Under the pieces are notes generated by a model, which made no database searches, had not been told where the DNA came from, and worked only from the letters and a program-made list of their open reading frames with translations. DNA of 64,000 bases from Rugalucina vietnamica. Its lineage: Eukaryota > Mollusca > Bivalvia > Lucinida > Lucinidae. Made by a program: the position numbers and the translations under genes. How positions within the stretch are numbered: the first letter of the stretch is position 1; each line of letters starts with the position of its first letter. This document shows, in pieces, positions 35,960-46,789 of this stretch. The stretch is from contig OZ024876.1 in assembly GCA_964017185.1 (NCBI GenBank), positions 28,860,278 to 28,924,277 on the forward strand, written 5' to 3'.

Positions 35960-38525
35960 CCTCAAAGACATTTCTCAATCACTACTTCACATCTGTATCT
36001 AGTATCGACGACAGCAACATCCAACTCCCTCCGTTTGAAGCTAAAAAACAAACAATAGACTCTCTGATATGTCTTGCACTGCCACTGAAGTTGAAACCTT
36101 GATTAAGCTGTTGAACCCAAATAAAGCTACAGGGCCTGACGAAATCAGCAACAGGATGCTAAAACTCGTTGCTAAGGAAGTTTCTATCCCTCTTTCTATT
36201 CTTTTCAATAGGTCATTCAGAGAAGGAAGTTTTGCTATGAACTGGACTGGAAAGAATCAAGCGTTTTACCTTTGTTCAAGAAAGGTAACAAATCGCAACC
36301 ATCTAATTATAGACCCATTTCCCTGCGCAGCAACATTTCCAAAATTCAGGAGCGTATAGTCTTTAAACATATATACAATCACCTGCTAGAAAATAATCTT
36401 TTATATAAATACCAATCAGGCTTTCTACCTAACCACTCAACAACCTATCAACTAATAGACATATACCACCACGTCTGCCAAACTTTCGACAATGAACAAT
36501 TTTCTTGTATGATTTTCTGCGACATGTCTAAAGCATTTGATAGAGTATGGCATAGAGGTCTTTTATTCAAACTTAGACAGCATGGCATTTCAGGTCCCCT
36601 TCTCGCATGGATATCTTTCTAATAGGACTCAGAGAGTCGTCGTTAAATCCTGTGTTTCCAACTCTATGCCTGTAAAAGCCGGAGTGCCCCAGGGTTCCGT
36701 ACTTGGGCTGCTCCTCTTTCTTGTCTATGTTAACGACATAGCAGATTCGCTTCTTAGTCTTACTCGTCTCTTTGCTGATGATAGTTCTCTGTTCTACTCA
36801 ACCTCTTCAATTCTCGACCTGCAAGGAATAATAAAACATGAACTTCAAATTCTATCTGCCTGGGCCAAACAGTGGCTTGTAAACTTCAACCCTCTTAAAA
36901 CCGAAGGCATCCTGTTCACATTAAAACAAATTTTTAATTTACCCCAAATCTTGTTCGATGGTATCCCGATTAATTTCGTAATTGATCATAAACACCTAGG
37001 TCTAACCCTCAACAACAAAGGCAAATGGGACAAGCACATAGAAAATATCGTTGCTAGTGCTTCCAAAATTCTTGGCATAATGCGCAAACTAAAATAATCT
37101 CTCAGCAGGCAAGCTTTAAATCAAATATACATGTCTTATGTCCTTCCAATCTTGGAATACTCATCCATAGTTAGGGACAACTGTACAGACCAAGAGGCGG
37201 AAACCCTCGAGAAACTCCAGCGCGAAGCTGCCAGGATAGTTACAGGCCTGACCCGATCCGTGTCCTTACCAAATCTTTATGAAGAATGTGGTTGCATTCC
37301 TCTGGAAACCAGACTTCAAGAGTAAAAACTAACACTTATCTTTAAATCTGTCAACGGTCTTACTCCTAGTTATATTTCCGATCTTATACCCCCTCTCGTC
37401 AGAAATACGACACACTATCCATCATGTATACCATCATCTGTATCTCTATGGAACTCTCTTGATTCAAATACCCGCTCATCCAACTCCACATCGCACTTCA
37501 AAACCAATCTGAAACGACTACGATCAACTAACTCCAAAGTCCCATCTTATTATAACACAGGAGACAGAAAGGTACAAGTAGGCAAAGATCAGGAAAAGGC
37601 GCAATCAGAAAAAGATTCCCACTCCAAAAACCGAGGTGGGAAAAAACCAAACTAACAGTCAGGTACTTATACCATGAAACATATCGTAAGCCGAATGAGC
37701 AGCTATATTCCCAATAGGTGGCCACTCAGTTACCTTAACTTAACTAAAAACACGAAAACACACATAAGGCGCCAACAGCACAAAAAAAAAAAAAAAATAA
37801 ACACCAAGACACAAAACAAAAAGAACCACCACAGAAGTATCGATCAGTAACACAATGTTACTGGCGGGCTTAAACCGGTTTTACATGGCCATAACCTCAC
37901 CCTCAGCTTCTGCAGTGGTTCATAACATTTAGTTAGTTATTCGGTCCTCGTGGTGAATCTCTAACTAGTCAATGAATCATCAAGAACAAACAAATAAATC
38001 ATGATAAACATCCTGATGAATAAAAAACCAGGACTCACAGACTGAGTAAGCTGCCCGACGATGGAGATCCCTGGGCGCCGAATAACCTACTAACTCCGGA
38101 GCAAAAGAAAAACACCAGTTGGACCCCGGTGGGCCAAGCAACAGACAAGAAGCTCCGGCCCCAACCAACTAAAATGAATAGCTTTATGTCGGGGCCAGAT
38201 ACTTATCAGTCCTTCACGCCAGAATAAGAAACAAGTGCAGCAACTTACATAATTACCTCTTTAACAACCATCTGAGACCTTTTGAATGTTACTGTAACCA
38301 AGGAATCGAAGATGCTGAGCACTTTTTCTTTCGCTGTCCGCTTTTTGCTGAAAGTCGTGTTCAATTGTTTCATTCCACCAGATCCTTCCATCCACTAAAT
38401 GTAAACAAACTGATTTATGGTGACCAGAACGCAACAGATGCAGAAAACACCAGTATTTTCATTGCCGTTCAAAATTTTATTAAGTCCTCTAAACGATTCC
38501 AAGAAACACCCTACGCGTAATTCCT
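35960..38525 (+). mobile_element. CR1/jockey-type LINE, 5'-truncated and interrupted
   Basis: Reverse transcriptase in order: FTSVSSIDDSNIQLP, LNPNKATGPDEISNRML (36110), NYRPISLRSN (36300), YQSGFLP, FCDMSKAFDRVWHRG (36520), GVPQGSVLG (36680), RLFADDSSLFYS (36760, the catalytic YxDD region as FADD), ILEYSSIVRDNC and EKLQREAARIVTGLT. After the insertion at 37571-38200 come LHARIRNKCSNLHN and FIKSSKRFQETPYA. The endonuclease half is absent. Frame changes near 36260 and 36620 and stops at 37096 and 37323 show it is inactive. It is fairly young judging by the intact motifs. Confidence 0.9.
37571..38200 (-). mobile_element. Retroposon R1 copy inserted in the LINE (about 630 bp)
   Basis: Longest R1 copy here. 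Insertion separates GACAGAAA from TACTTATCAGTCC of the LINE, that is between GDRK and YLSVLHARI of the protein. R1 was therefore active after the LINE landed. Confidence 0.8.
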
Positions 38526-38672
38526 CAAACACACCTTATAAACAATAATTATGCTCAATGAATACGCCTTGAGAACTCCAAACTGAGACACTTGGCAAAG
38601 TTATCTCTTATCATTACCTTACATACCAACACTTGCAGAAGACAATACACACACGAAACACACATACACAGC

Positions 38673-38676
38673 GTAT

Positions 38677-38735
<59 letters not shown>

Positions 38736-38738
38736 TCC
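38673..38738 (+). repeat. (ATTT)n microsatellite
   Basis: About 16 tetranucleotide units. Confidence 0.97.
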
Positions 38739-38999
38739 ATCTGAGATCTACTTCTTTGAAATTTCTATTTCTTTTTTTTCCTTTCCGTCATTTCATACCA
38801 ATGCTGTTTATATTTACATGTACAATCGTCATGCCTTTTCCATTAATCCATTGTCACGTGTGAACACTATTGTAACTATTTCTTGTAGGGGAAAGGTCGT
38901 AACTAATGTGGTGAGCACTTGTGACCCAACCCCATTGTATTATATGCAATTAAATATTATTAAAATAATTAATATGTACCAGCTAAGATGGGATATCCC

Positions 39000-39500
39000 C
39001 ATCGGTGTTCCGCGATACCTCTCACTAAACCATGAAGTGGAGTGCGGTGTTCCGCGATACCTCTTACTAAACCATGAAGTGGAGTGCGGTGTTCCGCGAT
39101 ACCTCTTACTAAACCATGAAGTGGAGTGCGGTGCTTCGCGACACCTCTCATTAAACAATGAAGTGGAGTGCGGTGTTCCGCGATACCTCTTACTAAACCA
39201 TGAAGTGGAGTGCGGTGTTCCGCGATACCTCTTACTAAACCATGAAGTGGAGTGCGGTGCTTCGCGACACCTCTCATTAAACAATGAAGTGGAGTGCGGT
39301 GTTCCGCGATACCTCTTACTAAACCATGAAGTGGAGTGCGGTGTTCCGCGATACCTCTTACTAAACCATGAAGTGGAGTGCGGTGCTTCGCGATACCTCT
39401 TACTAAACCATGAAGTGGAGTGCGGTGTTCCGCGATACCTCTTACTAAACCATGAAGTGGAGTGCGGTGCTTCGCGATACCTCTCATTAAACAATGAACA
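39000..39500 (+). repeat. 42-bp minisatellite, 12 units, with 126-bp higher order
   Basis: Unit GGTGTTCCGCGATACCTCTT with 22 more bases. Units alternate GTTCC, GTTCC, GCTTC, giving a three-unit super-repeat for much of the array. Because 42 is a multiple of three it is open in several frames on both strands. No splice sites, start context or signal peptide support a protein. Confidence 0.9.
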
Positions 39501-40050
39501 GTAGTGTATAATAATCGTGCAGAGTTGACCTTCACTGGGTAATCCAGCCGGTGTGACCTAGTGACCATTTGGCCCCTTTAGTTTCTTTTCGTATTTGTAT
39601 TTATTTTTCTCTACCCATTGAAACTTATGCATGTACATAATTTTAAACACGATGAGATTTCCATGTATGTCACAACAAACTATTCTAGAATGACAAAGAA
39701 TATGTCTGCGTGATGTTTGCCCCTTCTATGGCATTCTTTTTAAAGTTAACAGTGATTACGGGACATGCAATACGCTTACAGCTTAGTTTAAACATATTTT
39801 ATTCAAGTAAATCACATACATATATAAATCATACATTTACATGCAATACAAATTAGGATTAGAATGGAAGCTTAAAGCTTATTTAATTCTTCTCCTGACA
39901 CATACGAGAAAATAACAGACATAATGGCGAGCGGTTTAACGTATGTTGTGTTTTCCAACAAAGTGTATGTGTATATAATGAGATATGTTAACAAATATTT
40001 TATACTTCTAAGAATTTAACTGAGCATAAAGGTGTAGACGCTTAGGTTTA
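39501..40050. other. No gene recognised
   Basis: AT-rich DNA without supported frames or repeats. Confidence 0.4.
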
Positions 40051-40053
40051 CTC

Positions 40054-40352
40054 TAATAATTCAGAGTGTTAAATCATGTTAAATATTTCCATAGACAATT
40101 TATGAATAAAACAAACTAAATTAAAGTGCCTAAGTATCAGATATGTATAGATATTTCCGTAAATAATTTATGAATAAAACAAACTAAATCATAATTCAGA
40201 GTGTTAAATCATGTTAAATATTTCCGTAGACAATTTATGAATAAAACAAACTAAATCAAAGTGCCTAAGTATCAGATATGTATAGATATTTCCGTAAACA
40301 ATTTATGAATAAAACAAACTAAATCAAAGTGCCTAAGTATCAGATATGTATA
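40054..40352 (+). repeat. Short tandem repeat array, about 60 bp unit in pairs
   Basis: ATTTATGAATAAAACAAACT recurs at about 40099, 40168, 40236 and 40304, with AGTGCCTAAGTATCAGATAT between them. Confidence 0.85.
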
Positions 40353-42060
40353 GAGAATACTAGTAAGTAACAAAAGAAATTCAAGACAAAATAAAGATGG
40401 AGAGTAAAAAGAATTGCAATGAGTGGGTCCGGTGGGATGATTTGGGTTATACATAATGGTAATTGCAATGCAGCATTAAAATCGTTTACTTTCTTTAATA
40501 TAATTGTGAACAGCTTCAAAAATCGCAATATTTGCATTGTAAGGTAGTATGTTACTTCCATATAGTATGACATGTAAAGAAACCTGAGTGTACCTAGAGA
40601 TGATGTTGATAAGATCAGCGCGCTGGAGAGAAAGTAATGTTCGGTGTTTACAACTTCTCCACATCGACATAACGGTGAGTCAGTGATGTGACTGGTACAT
40701 AAGTCGTGATTAAGTGAACTACATCTCGTCCTGAGACGAGTGTGCAAGATTTGGAGCTTTCTAGATCCTGAGTAATAGTATTTCGGTACATATCGGTCTC
40801 TGTTATTCAAGTTTCTTTTGAAGATATTAAGTGATTCGGAATTCCGGACGTGTGTAAGCAGTTTGTTCCATTCTCTGATTACAGAAGTTGTAGGATTTGG
40901 AGCTAGCAGGTACCATCCGAATGTCGTTAGAGTTACGCAGGTTATACGAAGAGACTCTATTTACAAGTGGTGGTACAAGAGAAGAGAGATATGGAGGTGA
41001 AAGACCATTTACCATTTTATAAAATAACGTTCGTTAACTTGTGTTTTCTTCGCCTTTCTTCCAAAGTTTCCCATTTGGTTTCTTTATTCAACTCTTCAAT
41101 TGATACCAGTTTCGTTGTGCCAGTTACTATTCTCGCAGCCTCATTTTGGATTTTTTCGAGCTCTTCTTTCTCATACTGAGTGCAGTTATCCCATACTGTG
41201 TCGGCATACTCTAAGATAGGTCGGATGAATGCAATGTAAATAGTTTCAAGAGACTTTCTGTCGAAGTCGAACTCCAGCTTCCTCATGGCGTTAACCCTTG
41301 ACCAAGCTTTTTCTTTAACATAGACTATGTGTTTATGCCATGATAGGTCCTTTTGAAAGATGATACCCAGGTGTTTGTGCGAATCTACTTCGAGTATTTG
41401 TGTACCGTCCATAAAGAGGGGAGGATGGATAGGTTTCAGAACTTTACGTGACACCAGAAAGGCTTCTGTTTTCACAGGATTAAAGCGGACTAGCCATCTT
41501 TTGGCCCATGCCATTATCTTATCAAGATCAAGATTAAGAAGTTCAGCTGCGGTATCCGGATTTTCAACAACAAGGAATAAACTTGTGTCATCTCAACTGA
41601 AGAGTTACAGCCTATGTCTTTGACAATATCGTTTATAAATAGGAGAAAGAGTAATGGGCCAAGAATTGAACCCTGAGGAACGCCGGCCCTAATTTCGTTC
41701 CACTTCGACCGGCACCAGGTAGGACGACTCTCTGTTTTCTGTCAGACAAGTAAGAGCGAAACCAACTTAGAAGAGTGACCTCTGATACCAGCAGCTTCTA
41801 GTTTAAGGAGAAGACCTTCGTGCCAAACACCGTCAAAGGCCTTGCTTACATCACAAAACATGGTTTACTGTGGAGTCGCCGGGGATAAAACCAGATTGCA
41901 GAGAGGTAAGTATGTGGTTTTCGTGAAAGTGCGTATATATGTGTTTAAATACAACCCGTTCAAAACATTTTTCAGGAGTACACAGAAGAGAAATAGGACG
42001 GTAGTTGGAAGGGGATGATTTCTCGCCACCTTTAGCTATCGGAGTCTCGTGAGACCGCTT
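40345..42060 (-). mobile_element. CR1/jockey-type LINE, truncated and broken
   Basis: Minus strand gives SNYRPISLLCTPEKCF (about 42010), a shortened region, VSKAFDGVWH (about 41840), [11 protein letters not shown]-like sequence (about 41680), AWAKRWLVRFNPVKTEAFL (41510), HKHLGIIFQKDLSWHKHI, ILEYADTVWDNCTQYEKEEL (41210), EAARIVTGTTKLVS and NGLSPPYLSSLVPPL (41000). The tail continues to about 40450. Internal deletions and frame changes are present, notably between the YRPIS and SKAFD motifs. It belongs to the same clade as the LINE at 35960 but is clearly a different copy and in opposite orientation. Confidence 0.88.
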
Positions 42061-42243
42061 ACAGCTTCTATGTTCTTATCAAATGGATGCTTCTTGTGGC
42101 GTCTTAAAAAAGTACTCAGTGCGATCATCGATGTTTGCTTTTTTTTTTTTAATCAATTTTTAGTTAAATTTGTCACATTACAACTGCAAAGTAAAACTTG
42201 TCATTCTATACTTATATGTTGACTACAATTTCTAATAATAAAT

Positions 42244-42480
42244 GAGCCGCCTTGTGGCAAAACCAACAATGTGGTTTCTGAACAGGTCTGACACAAACCA
42301 GCCTGTACAGTTACAGAAGCAGGCTAGAAGCTTGAAATTTTGGAGTTAAGTAGAGGAGGAATTGTACTATCCGAGTAGCGAAAACAAAGGCGCTGATCAG
42401 CTTCGCGGTTACCGCGGCGAAGCTGATCTGCGTCTTTGTTTTCGCCTATGCAGATTGTTGGTTTTCCCATGAGGTGGCTC
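42244..42480 (-). mobile_element. MITE family A, inverted, AAAT target duplication
   Basis: Flanked by AAAT at 42240-42243 and 42481-42484. The inner hairpin is longer than usual (GCTTCGCGGTTACCGCGGCG region). Confidence 0.85.
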
Positions 42481-42484
42481 AAAT

Positions 42485-42575
42485 AAAAGGAGTGCGGTGC
42501 TGCGATACCTCTCACTAAACCATGAAGTGGAGTGTGGTCTTCCGCGATACTTCTCACTAAACTGCGGTGTCAATG
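42485..42575 (+). repeat. Stray units of the 42-bp minisatellite
   Basis: About two degenerate copies (GCGATACCTCTCACTAAACC, GAAGTGGAGTG) directly abut the MITE, 3 kb from the main array. Confidence 0.8.
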
Positions 42576-42887
42576 GAAATGAAAACAGCAAGCAGCTTAG
42601 CATGAAGTGCCTCATGCTAAAGGTTTGTACTCGATTTCTCCTGATTAGTAAATCACGACGGCGGTTATTGTTTAAAATTAACCTCTTTTTACGTAAATTA
42701 AAATGAATGCGTTTTATGCCTTTTGTGTTCATCAAGTGCTCTGTCATTCAATGTCATATTTTATTCAATCTCAATTTATCGTACTGTAATTTAATGCGGT
42801 TATTTGTCAGGTTGGGGAAATATTTTTATTTATAGACTTATGACCGCACTATAACTTTATAAGTGGTCACTAATTTTTGTTGTTGTT

Positions 42888-42919
<32 letters not shown>

Positions 42920-43042
42920 ATGTTCGTATTTTACATCCCATCAAAGCTGAAGCCTGATAGCACTGGCATGTTATCGTCACATTGTGAGGTATTGTCAGTT
43001 TGACCTATTCCGATTCCGGTCGTGCCGCGTGTTATCCCCGTG
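42576..43042. other. No gene recognised; (GCT)n tract
   Basis: A short interrupted CTG/GCT run lies at about 42890-42919. Otherwise unassigned. Confidence 0.6.
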
Positions 43043-43062
43043 CTAAATATTGGTTTATTACC

Positions 43063-43318
43063 CAGAAAACATTCTCGATTTTTTTAAATTCAGTTTTACG
43101 TCCCTTTCAAGATTATTACAGCTCATATGAGACGGACCAATCAGTAGTTGGGGCGAAAACGGGAGAACCCCGAGAAAAACCACCTTGTACACCCGCAAGC
43201 AGAACTTGGCTTGTCTCACAGGTGGCCAGAATGGGGCTCGAACCCACACCAGACACAGCGGTGAGATGATCGAGTGATTTAGAAACAGCGCTCTTAACCG
43301 CTCGGCCACGGGGGCCGC
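43063..43318 (-). mobile_element. tRNA-derived SINE (left arm)
   Basis: Complement of the SINE at 43937. The tRNA-like head lies at the 43318 end, with A box TGGCCGAGCGGTTAAGAGCG in this copy. Confidence 0.8.
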
Positions 43319-43936
43319 CCATTCTCGAAATGACTGGACTAAACGTTGACTGTTCTATGTCCATCTATTTTAAAAGCACCAGGTCGAACAAACTAACAAT
43401 AAAAATACATGCATGCAGTATTAATTAGTACAACCACGACTATGAAGGCAGGTATTATATTAACACTAAATTGACATTTACCAGAAATATGGCTTCAAGA
43501 TAAAAAGACACGTACATGTACGTAGGACAAACCACATATACAGATTAGATATCGTATAGCTTTTTGTGCATAAAAAAAGACATTTTGTCTATGCTAGCGT
43601 ATTGTAGCGTGCCCGTAACCTTGCAAAACTTATGCCGAACGTACATGTATGCAGCGTACACACAAGTATAGACAAAATGTCTTTTTTATGCACAAAAAGC
43701 TATACGATATCTAATCTGTATATGTGGTTGGTCCTACGTACACGTACGTGTCTTTTTATCTTGAAGCCATATTTCTGGTAAATGTCAATTTAGTGTTATT
43801 ATAATACCTGCCTTCATAGTCGTGGTTGTACTAATTAATACTGCATGTATGTATTTTTATTGTTAGTTTGTTTGACCTGGTGCTTAATAGATGGACATAG
43901 GACAGTCAACGTTTAGCCCAGTCATTTCGAGAATGG

Positions 43937-44190
43937 GCGGCCCCCGTGGTCGAGCGGTTAAGAGCGCTGTTTCTAAATCACTCGATCATCTCACCGCTGT
44001 GTCTGGTGTGGGTTCGAGCCCCATTCTGGCCACATGTGAGACAAGCCAAGTTCTGCTTGCGGGTGTACCAGGTGGTTTTTCTCGGGGTTCTCCCGTTTTC
44101 GCCCCACCTACTGATTGGCCCGTCTCATATGAGCTGAAATAATTTTGAAAGGGACGTAAACCTGAATTTAAAAAAAAAATCGAGAATGTT
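43937..44190 (+). mobile_element. tRNA-derived SINE (right arm)
   Basis: Head GGCGGCCCCCGTGGTCGAGC, A box TGGTCGAGCGGTTAAGAGCG and B box GGTTCGAGCCCC in tRNA spacing. Then a conserved body (GGTGGTTTTTCTCGGGGTTC) and a tail GAAAGGGACGTAAA plus poly-A. The acceptor stem does not pair fully, so it is a SINE and not a tRNA gene. Confidence 0.85.
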
Positions 44191-44214
44191 TTCTGGGTGA
44201 TTAACCAATATTTA

Positions 44215-45080
44215 GTTAATTTTGCCCCCTACCTAGAGGTATGCAAGTTGACAAGGGTGGTTTATCTTGCACCCACCATGAGGGGTGTGCATGTTGACAA
44301 TGGTAGTCTATCTTGCCACCCCCCCACACACACACCATGCGAGGTGTTTATGTTGACAAAGGTGGGTAAATCTGCCTCTTTCTTGGCGGGGTTTGCATTT
44401 TGATAATGTTAATTGGTTTATCTTGTCTCCTTCCATTTGGGAGTGCATCTTCGGGCAGTTTATGTTGACCCCTTCTAGGGCTGTGCATGTTGACAAGGGT
44501 GGTTTATCTCGCCCCCTACATTGAGGAATGTGCATGTTGGCAAGGGTGGTTTATCTTGCCCCCCCCCCCCACCTTGAGGGATGAGCATTAACAAGGGTGG
44601 TTTGTCTTGCCCCCTACATTGAGGGATGTTTATGTCAGCAAGGGTGGTTTATCTTGTCCCCCTACCTCTTGGCCCTAGAGTCTAGGGCTGTGTATATTGA
44701 CAAGGGTGGTTTATCTCGCCCCCTTCATCGAGAGGTGTGCATGTTGGCAAGGGGGATTTATCTTGCCACCCCCCCTCCCTCGTGGGATGTGCGTGTTGGT
44801 AAGGGTGGCTTATCTTGCCCCCTACCTCGAGGGATGTGCATGCTTGGCAAGTGGTTTATCTTGTCCCTTACATCGAGGTCTGTGCATGTTTTCAAAGGAG
44901 GCTTATCTTGTATCCTACCTCGAATGATGTGCATGTTGCCAATGTGGTTTATCTTAACCCCAAATCGAGGGGTGTGCAACTTGTCAATGGTTGTTTATCT
45001 TGCCCTGTATATTGAGGGATTTATCTGATCAAATAACAATTGATAAGGGTGGTTTATCTTGTCCCCTACCACGAGGAGTG
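44215..45080 (+). repeat. About 60-bp minisatellite, roughly 14 units
   Basis: Units read GACAAGGGTGGTTTATCTTG, then CCCCCTACCTCGAGGG and TGTGCATGTT. Period varies from 55 to 65 bp and units diverge. C runs vary in length. Confidence 0.9.
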
Positions 45081-45181
45081 TGCAAGTTTATGTTTCCCCC
45101 TAAATAAAAATTCCGAAACCAAAATAAATAAATAAATGATAAAGAATAAATGAAATAAAATCATGAAAATTACAAGTTATT

Positions 45182-45586
45182 TTAAAATGAAATGATGCTG
45201 GTATCCGGATACATCTGTTTTGTTGCACAACAGTTGTTGACTTTCCAACAAGAATCAGAGCAGGGACAAGGCATGCAACAGACGTCGACGGAATCCGCGA
45301 TGTCCCCGACGTTCACTGTGACGTCACCAAGGAATATCACCTCCGGCAGAGTTCCCAACACGTATTTCCTCTCAAGTTCTCCATCAGCGCCACAAACTGG
45401 CTGATTTGGGCAAAACAAAGCTTGCATCTTGGTGACATAATCTAGCAAACTGTCCGAAGTTGTTTTCACTTCCGTTAGAAATTCGTCCAAGTTCTCATAG
45501 CCTTTGACATGTGAGGCTACGTTGTCTACCAATGCAAAGACAGCAATGTAAACGCCTGTTGCAAATAAAATGCAAGGTAATTTCAT
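45182..45586 (-). CDS. Secreted cysteine-cluster protein, intronless, 134 residues
   Basis: Starts MKLPCILFATGVYIAVFALV, a signal peptide of about 20-25 residues. A helical, acidic middle (NLDEFLTEVKTTSDSLLDYV) follows. Cys pairs occur in LFCPNQPVCGADG. The C-terminal cluster is CCMPCPCSDSCWKVNNCC with spacing CC-x2-C-x-C-x3-C-x5-CC. This resembles the somatomedin-B-like CC/C-x-C/CC pattern found at the N-terminus of many lophotrochozoan secreted proteins and receptors; the assignment is tentative. An in-frame ATG 36 bases upstream (45622) is less likely as start because a TATA-like box lies at about 45634-45640, so transcription should begin near 45605. It could instead be a first exon or a retrocopy; I see no good donor before the TAA. 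Confidence 0.65.
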   Translation of the reverse strand: MKLPCILFATGVYIAVFALVDNVASHVKGYENLDEFLTEVKTTSDSLLDYVTKMQALFCPNQPVCGADGELERKYVLGTLPEVIFLGDVTVNVGDIADSVDVCCMPCPCSDSCWKVNNCCATKQMYPDTSIISF

Positions 45587-45633
45587 TTTGGAATGCGCAT
45601 TAAAGAGTGTCAGCATATTCATGCAATCAGTGC

Positions 45634-45640
45634 TATATAT
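45634..45640 (-). promoter_or_regulatory. TATA-like box of gene 3
   Basis: ACATATATAGCA on the minus strand, about 50 bases before the MKL start codon. Confidence 0.4.
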
Positions 45641-45659
45641 GTGTATAATGTAAGCCCTG

Positions 45660-46415
45660 TCTTGACTGAAGCTGTCTTCGGGCTTGTGCCCATGTTTAAT
45701 AGTTTACAGGGAATCTATAACCACAGAAGAGTTAATAGCTTAAATGTTTGCAATTCTGGATTACTGAAACCGAAGAACAGTATTTGCATGTATTATTCAG
45801 TAAAAACAAAGACACTGATCATTTACCACACATGTGTACATGTATGTCTTTGTTTTTGAATACTCCAAAAAGCTGATTTTATCATGTCATGTAGCTCATA
45901 AATGAGCATAGTAACTGATGATAAACATTGTCAACTGATGAGGTTCCTGACAATGTGATTGGTGCAATATGTTCAGTTTTGGTGGTCATTTTTATTGTAG
46001 GTGAAAATAGTTGTGTATTGGTGTTGTTAGGTATGACCTTTTAGAATAAAGTGAAAATCATATACGTGGCATGTTGAAGGTCAGGGTGCAATCTTGAAAA
46101 TGGTGTACCCACACAAGGTTAAGGAAAAGTACGCAAAGTAACCGAATTCATTTTATGCTATACCATGAGAGAGAACGTAAAAAATTAAGAAAAATGCAAA
46201 CGTTCATATTGTGTATCTCTTGGCCGAGTTTTGCAACATTTTCGATGAGGCGTTTTTATTGACGTCAGTATATATATATGTGATGCTCGTGAAACTGCAC
46301 TCTTATTGGCATCACTCATATTGCTTTTGGATCCAAATTTGGAAATAACAAAGTCAGTCACCAGGTTGACTGAGTTATTGAAAGACAAAGAACCGTTTTC
46401 ACTGCCTGAAGGGCA
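45660..46415. other. No gene recognised
   Basis: AT-rich, with short (TA)n at about 46270-46280. No supported frame. Confidence 0.4.
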
Positions 46416-46417
46416 AT

Positions 46418-46454
46418 CATCATCATCATCATCATCATCCATCGTCATCGTCAT

Positions 46455-46520
<66 letters not shown>
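46418..46520 (+). repeat. (CAT)n then (CAG)n trinucleotide tract
   Basis: CAT/CGT repeats to about 46473, then about 15 CAG units to 46518. The Asp- and Met/Leu-rich frames it creates are artefacts. Confidence 0.97.
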
Positions 46521-46789
46521 TAATCTATATCATTTGAAATTAACAATTTAAAGCATTAAACATGGTAAAAGTAATCGTACAAAGACGTAAAATGACTCGT
46601 AAACCCAATATATGCAATGCCTGCAATAATGCCAAGTGCGCATTTAGCATTTTGCTTTTATGTTCATATTCTTGCCATATTAAGACTTTTTCATAATTAT
46701 TAGCGCTTATTAATCGTGTTGCACGTGACTATGAAAGTATCTGTTCATGTACGTGATTTAACATTGCAATAATGCATGGAGATACGGTA

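Larger units (their letters stand above)
43043..44217. repeat. Inverted duplication, two 550-bp arms, 75-bp loop
   Basis: Left arm 43043-43592, right arm 43668-44217, nearly identical. Each carries one SINE and about 270 bp of adjoining sequence (CAATTTAGTGTTA, TACGTAGGAC, ATACGATATCTAATCTGTAT). Confidence 0.9.

Noticed and set aside
37980-38168. 62-codon minus frame in retroposon R1
   Set aside because: Short, not conserved in the other R1 copies visible here, no known motif.
38818-39568. Frames of 184-228 codons over the 42-bp minisatellite
   Set aside because: Unit length is a multiple of three and stop-free, so open frames arise automatically on both strands; no signal peptide, splice sites or codon bias.
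43937-44035. tRNA-Leu/Ser gene with long variable arm
   Set aside because: A and B boxes are present but the acceptor stem is not paired, and the SINE body and tail follow.
44597-45028. 143-codon frame over the 60-bp minisatellite
   Set aside because: Repetitive LxxGLSCPL-type text produced by the tandem repeat; no supporting signals.
46185-46551. Leu/Met/Asp- and Ser-rich frames
   Set aside because: Translations of CAT and CAG repeats.
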